From CAZJFC01 sp964545245 (GTDB lineage Bacteria; Pseudomonadota; Alphaproteobacteria; Rickettsiales; 21-14-0-20-44-7), in assembly GCA_964545245.1 (NCBI GenBank), contig CAZJFC010000031.1, forward strand, positions 1-23,090: a DNA stretch of 23,090 bases, given 5' to 3'. Under the pieces are notes generated by a model. It was given only the letters and a program-made list of their open reading frames with translations. It did not search any database and was not told the origin of the DNA. Positions 20,229 through 23,090 of this stretch are shown one piece after another; position 1 is the first letter of the stretch; the number at the start of each line of letters is the position of its first letter. The position numbers and the translations under genes were made by a program.

Positions 20229-21329
20229 ATGAGCGACGACAAGAATTTTGACCCGTGGAGCAGCCCGAAGGAACCTAAAAAGAAGGCTTCAAACCCCGGC
20301 AACCGTGGCGCAAACAGCGGCAATAGCAGCGGCGGGCGCGGAACTCCTCCTAATATGGATGATGTGTTCAAGAAATTTGCCAGCAAGGCCAACGGGTATT
20401 TCGACGGCCCCAAAGGCCCCAAACGGCTGATCGCCACTGCCGCCCTCGCGATTTTTGCGCTATGGGTGGTTTTCGGCTCGGTATTCATTGTGTCCACCGC
20501 CGAAGAAGGCGTTGTCCTGCGCTTCGGTTCCTATGACCGCACGGTGGACGAAGGCTTAAGCTTCAAGTTCCCGCCGCCGTTCGAGCGGGTCTATATCCGC
20601 AATGTCGACAAAATCAACGAAATCAATGTCGGCCGCAACAAGGTGAATGAAGAAGGGCTTATCGTCACCGGCGATGAAAATATTATCGACACTGAAATCG
20701 TCGTGCAGTGGAAAATCAAATCCCTGAAGGATTACCTGTTCAACGTGCGCGACGCGGATGAATGGCTTTCTAACGCTTCCGAAAGCGGAATGCGTGAGGT
20801 GATCGGCAACGTGCCGATCTCCTTCGCGCTGGGTGAAGGCTCAGGCCGCGCCAAAATCGCGCAGGAAGTGCAGGATGTTTTGCAGGAAATGCTCGATAGC
20901 TATGGAACGGGAATCGAAATCGTCGGTGTGCAGCTAAAATCCATGGACGTGCCGCCGGATGTCATCGACGCGCAGATCGACGTGCAGAACGCCAAAACCG
21001 AGCAGGAACGCGTGAAGAACGAAGCCGAAGCCTATAGCAACGATATCATCCCAAGGGCGCGCGGCGAAGCGCAGAAAAAGCTTCATGCCGCGGAGGCATA
21101 TAAGGAATCCGTGCTTTCCAAGGCAAAGGGCGAAAGCAGCCGTTTCCTTGCGGTCTATGAACAGTATAAACAGGCGAAAGACGTAACCAAACGCCGTATC
21201 TACCTTGAAACCATGCAGGAAATTTTCAAGGATATGGATAAGATCATCCTCGACGATCAGGGCAAGGTGATGCCTTACCTGCCGATTGATAAATTCGGCA
21301 AAAAAGGAGGGAATGCCAATGCTCAGTAA
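20229..21329 (+). CDS. hflK: FtsH-modulating membrane protein HflK
   Basis: 366 residues. HflK and HflC form a large periplasmic SPFH/prohibitin cage around the FtsH protease. The first 60 residues are a Gly/Asn/Ser-rich cytoplasmic region, followed by a membrane helix (about 67-89, IATAALAIFALWVVFGSVFIVST). The SPFH domain starts at EEGVVLRFG and includes VDAQIDVQNAKTEQERVKNEAEAY, the helical stretch usual for HflK. The ATG at 20229 touches the possible upstream ATG of the Mrp gene in the palindrome CATATG. No ribosome site is visible, so leaderless expression is possible. It overlaps hflC by 11 bases. Confidence 0.94.
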   Translation: MSDDKNFDPWSSPKEPKKKASNPGNRGANSGNSSGGRGTPPNMDDVFKKFASKANGYFDGPKGPKRLIATAALAIFALWVVFGSVFIVSTAEEGVVLRFGSYDRTVDEGLSFKFPPPFERVYIRNVDKINEINVGRNKVNEEGLIVTGDENIIDTEIVVQWKIKSLKDYLFNVRDADEWLSNASESGMREVIGNVPISFALGEGSGRAKIAQEVQDVLQEMLDSYGTGIEIVGVQLKSMDVPPDVIDAQIDVQNAKTEQERVKNEAEAYSNDIIPRARGEAQKKLHAAEAYKESVLSKAKGESSRFLAVYEQYKQAKDVTKRRIYLETMQEIFKDMDKIILDDQGKVMPYLPIDKFGKKGGNANAQ

Positions 21330-22194
21330 GATCATCGACAGGCTCGAAAATAAATATGTGCTGATCGGCGGCGGGATCGCGCTGCTTCTCCTGTTCAGCA
21401 CCGTGTTCATCGTCGACCAGACAAAACAGGCCATCGTCCTCGAATTCAAAAGGCCGGTGAGCATTATCAAAAAACCCGGCCTGCATTTCAAGGCACCGTG
21501 GCAGACCGTCCAGCAATTCGACAAGCGCGTGCTCGACTATAACACCGCCAATGTAGTGACCATCATCGCCGGCGACCAGAAACGCCTTGAGGTTGACGCT
21601 TTCCTCAAATACCGGATCTCCGACCCGCTCAAATTCCTCCAGTCGGTCAACAACGAAACCGGGCTTATCCGTAACCTCGACCCGGTGCTTGAATCCAGCA
21701 TGCGCAAAGTCATCAGCGAAGTCCCGCTTTCCACCCTGCTCACCGATAACCGCGTGAAACTCATGCGCGATATCAAAACCCTGGTGAACTCCAAGGCAAA
21801 ATCCTACGGGATCGATGTGATCGACGTGCGTATCATCAGCGCCGATTTCCCGCAGAAAAACCGCCGTGACATTTACGCAAGGATGATAACCGAACGCGAA
21901 CGCGAAGCCAAAAAGCTCCGTGCGACCGGCGCTGAGGAAGCCACCAAAATCCGCGCCGAAGCTGACCGCGAAAGGACTGTCCTGCTTGCCGAAGCCGAGA
22001 AGAAAGCCCAGATATTACGGGGCGAAGGCGATGGCGAAGCGGCAAAAATCTATGCTGAGGCCTTCAACCGCGACCCGGATTTCTATAAATTCTACCGCAC
22101 CATGCAGGCTTACCGCGAATCTATCACCAGCAAGGATACGCAGATGATCATCTCCCCTGATAGCGGCTTCCTTGAAATGATGGGTAAACACTAG
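21319..22194 (+). CDS. hflC: FtsH-modulating membrane protein HflC
   Basis: 291 residues. Partner of HflK. A short N-terminus, a membrane helix at about 14-32 (VLIGGGIALLLLFSTVFIV) and an SPFH domain (DQTKQAIVLEFKRPV...FPQKNRRDIYARMITEREREAKK), then the charged helix ATKIRAEADRERTVLLAEAEKKAQ and the conserved FYRTMQAYRESI. The ATG at 21319 has AGGAGG at 21305-21310, 8 nt upstream; the ATG at 21313 is only 2 nt from it, so the shorter form is chosen. It starts within the end of hflK, a typical coupled arrangement. Followed by degP. Confidence 0.95.
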   Translation: MLSKIIDRLENKYVLIGGGIALLLLFSTVFIVDQTKQAIVLEFKRPVSIIKKPGLHFKAPWQTVQQFDKRVLDYNTANVVTIIAGDQKRLEVDAFLKYRISDPLKFLQSVNNETGLIRNLDPVLESSMRKVISEVPLSTLLTDNRVKLMRDIKTLVNSKAKSYGIDVIDVRIISADFPQKNRRDIYARMITEREREAKKLRATGAEEATKIRAEADRERTVLLAEAEKKAQILRGEGDGEAAKIYAEAFNRDPDFYKFYRTMQAYRESITSKDTQMIISPDSGFLEMMGKH

Positions 22195-22205
22195 AAGGAT
22201 ATACC

Positions 22206-22289
22206 GTGAAGCAACGTATATGCCATACCGGTGACCAAGTTGAAAACCCGTCGGTAATGCCTATATCACATGAAAGAACTATCACATGA
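22206..22289 (+). CDS. Possible small ORF between hflC and degP
   Basis: A GTG-started frame of 27 residues (begins MKQRICHTGD if GTG is read as Met) with AAGGA 6 nt upstream, 11 bases after the hflC stop. It has no membrane segment and does not resemble the DUF2065 protein sometimes found in this gap. It may be chance. Confidence 0.2.
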   Translation: MKQRICHTGDQVENPSVMPISHERTIT

Positions 22290-22304
22290 AAAAACGGAAG
22301 GAAT

Positions 22305-23090
22305 ATGAACAGGATAATTGCATCAGCAATCTTTTTTCTAACCTCAGTAACCGTTTCCGCCGCAACGCCCGTACCGGCCAGCTTCGCGGATCTGGTTGAA
22401 AAACTAAGCCCGGCAGTGGTCAATATCTCAACCTCGCAGACCGTGGAAAACCCGCAAATCCAGCTCCACGGGGTACCTTCTTTCCCGCCCGGCTCCCCGT
22501 TCGAGGGGTTTGAGGAGTTTTTCAAACAGCAGCAGCCCATGCAGCGCGGCCCTGCGCGCAAAGCCACCTCCCTTGGCTCCGGTTTCATTATCGACCCAAG
22601 CGGGGTTATCATCACCAACAACCACGTCGTCCGCAGCGGGACGGATGTTAAAGTCACCCTCCACGACAACACCGAGCTTGCCGCGAAGATCATCGGCTCC
22701 GATTCAAAGCTTGATATCGCGATCCTGAAAGTGGAAGCGGGAAAACCGCTCCCCTTCGTCAGCTTCGGGGATTCTGACACAAGCCGCGTCGGCGACTGGA
22801 TCATCGCCATCGGCAACCCTTACGGCCTCGGCGGTTCCGTCACCGCGGGGATCATCTCCGCCCGTGGCCGCGATATCAATGTCGGCGCGTTCGATGATTT
22901 CATCCAGACCGACGCCGCCATCAACCGCGGCAATTCCGGCGGCCCCATGTTCAACATGAACGGCGAGGTCATCGGCGTCAATACCGCGATCTTCAGCCCC
23001 AGCGGCGGCGGCAATGTGGGGATCGGTTTCGCCATGCCTTCATCCCTCGTGAAACCCGCAATTGACCAGATACGCAAATTCGGCCACGTA
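22305..23090 (+). CDS. degP: Periplasmic serine protease, DegP/HtrA family (C-terminus beyond the window)
   Basis: 262 residues are visible, and the frame is open at the window edge. HtrA proteases degrade or refold damaged periplasmic proteins. A signal peptide (MNRIIASAIFFLTSVTVSAA, cleavage near residue 20) leads into FADLVEKLSPAVVNIST. A flexible loop rich in Pro, Phe and Gln (about 50-85) follows. The catalytic triad is complete: H107 in IITNNHVV, D137 in KLDIAILK, S211 in RGNSGGPMFN. IAIGNPYGLGGSVTAGIISARGRDI and VGIGFAMPSSLV are conserved. PDZ domains would lie downstream. GGAAG/AAGGA lies immediately before the ATG. The hflK-hflC-degP order is typical of alphaproteobacteria and suggests one membrane-quality-control operon. 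Confidence 0.93.
   Translation, partial: MNRIIASAIFFLTSVTVSAATPVPASFADLVEKLSPAVVNISTSQTVENPQIQLHGVPSFPPGSPFEGFEEFFKQQQPMQRGPARKATSLGSGFIIDPSGVIITNNHVVRSGTDVKVTLHDNTELAAKIIGSDSKLDIAILKVEAGKPLPFVSFGDSDTSRVGDWIIAIGNPYGLGGSVTAGIISARGRDINVGAFDDFIQTDAAINRGNSGGPMFNMNGEVIGVNTAIFSPSGGGNVGIGFAMPSSLVKPAIDQIRKFGHV

Noticed and set aside
22148..22816. 222-residue minus-strand frame at the hflC-degP junction
   Set aside because: Opposite to degP, which shows a complete catalytic triad.
1..23090. tRNA or rRNA genes
   Set aside because: No tRNA-like arms or rRNA segments were recognised on either strand by eye; a tRNA scan would settle it.

Overview
The window reads as a piece of an alphaproteobacterial chromosome, close to the replication origin and partition locus. 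The evidence is gene content and order: pepA-holC, mnmG-rsmG-parA-parB, divergent miaA/serB, and hflK-hflC-degP are typical alphaproteobacterial neighbourhoods, and three perfect copies of the chromosomal centromere parS (TGTTTCACGTGAAACA) lie within about 8.5 kb around parAB. Base composition is moderate and genus-level placement is not possible from reading alone. Apart from a PIN toxin-antitoxin pair and a few unrecognised genes, the genes are core housekeeping.

Layout. 1-1150: a toxin-antitoxin pair (minus strand) between two direct copies of a GC-rich composite repeat. 1155-5301: anmK (minus), a six-cysteine secreted protein, pepA, holC and a small membrane protein (plus). 5324-5709: a minus-strand gene broken by a one-base homopolymer frameshift. 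5784-11088: parS, mnmG, an unrecognised minus-strand gene, parS, then the tightly coupled rsmG-parA-parB operon with ATGA overlaps. 11281-12290: a second homopolymer-frameshifted gene, encoding a membrane protein. 12454-14803: holA, a four-helix-bundle (S23/IVS-type) gene and miaA, all minus strand; miaA is divergent from serB with overlapping start codons. 15723-19120: pgi (minus), a secreted ankyrin protein and tsaD (plus). 19230-23090: an Mrp/ApbC P-loop ATPase (minus) divergent from hflK-hflC-degP; degP runs off the window.

The most unusual aspect is the load of short repeats, several with a 7- or 8-bp internal period. A 456-bp unit (13459-13914) has 30-bp inverted ends built of AGCGTAT/AGCGTAC heptamers around a four-helix-bundle gene, and looks like a minimal mobile element. 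A 51-bp gene-less version of the same ends sits in frame inside miaA, and a decayed trace lies at the end of vapC. An unrelated palindromic repeat sits in frame inside holC. A third set of heptamers (ACCATCA x4) forms the N-terminus of mnmG. Other hairpins with 7-8-bp periodic arms occupy the pepA-holC and post-parB gaps, and inverted copies of a longer repeat flank pgi plus the ankyrin gene. Together they suggest a genome colonised by small repeats that tolerate insertion into essential genes when the frame is kept, reminiscent of Rickettsia palindromic elements but with a candidate associated protein.

Functionally, the genes cover chromosome partition (ParA, ParB, parS), replication clamp loading (HolA, HolC), tRNA and rRNA modification (MnmG, MiaA, TsaD, RsmG), peptidoglycan recycling (AnmK), central metabolism (Pgi, SerB), Fe-S assembly (Mrp) and membrane proteostasis (HflKC, DegP).
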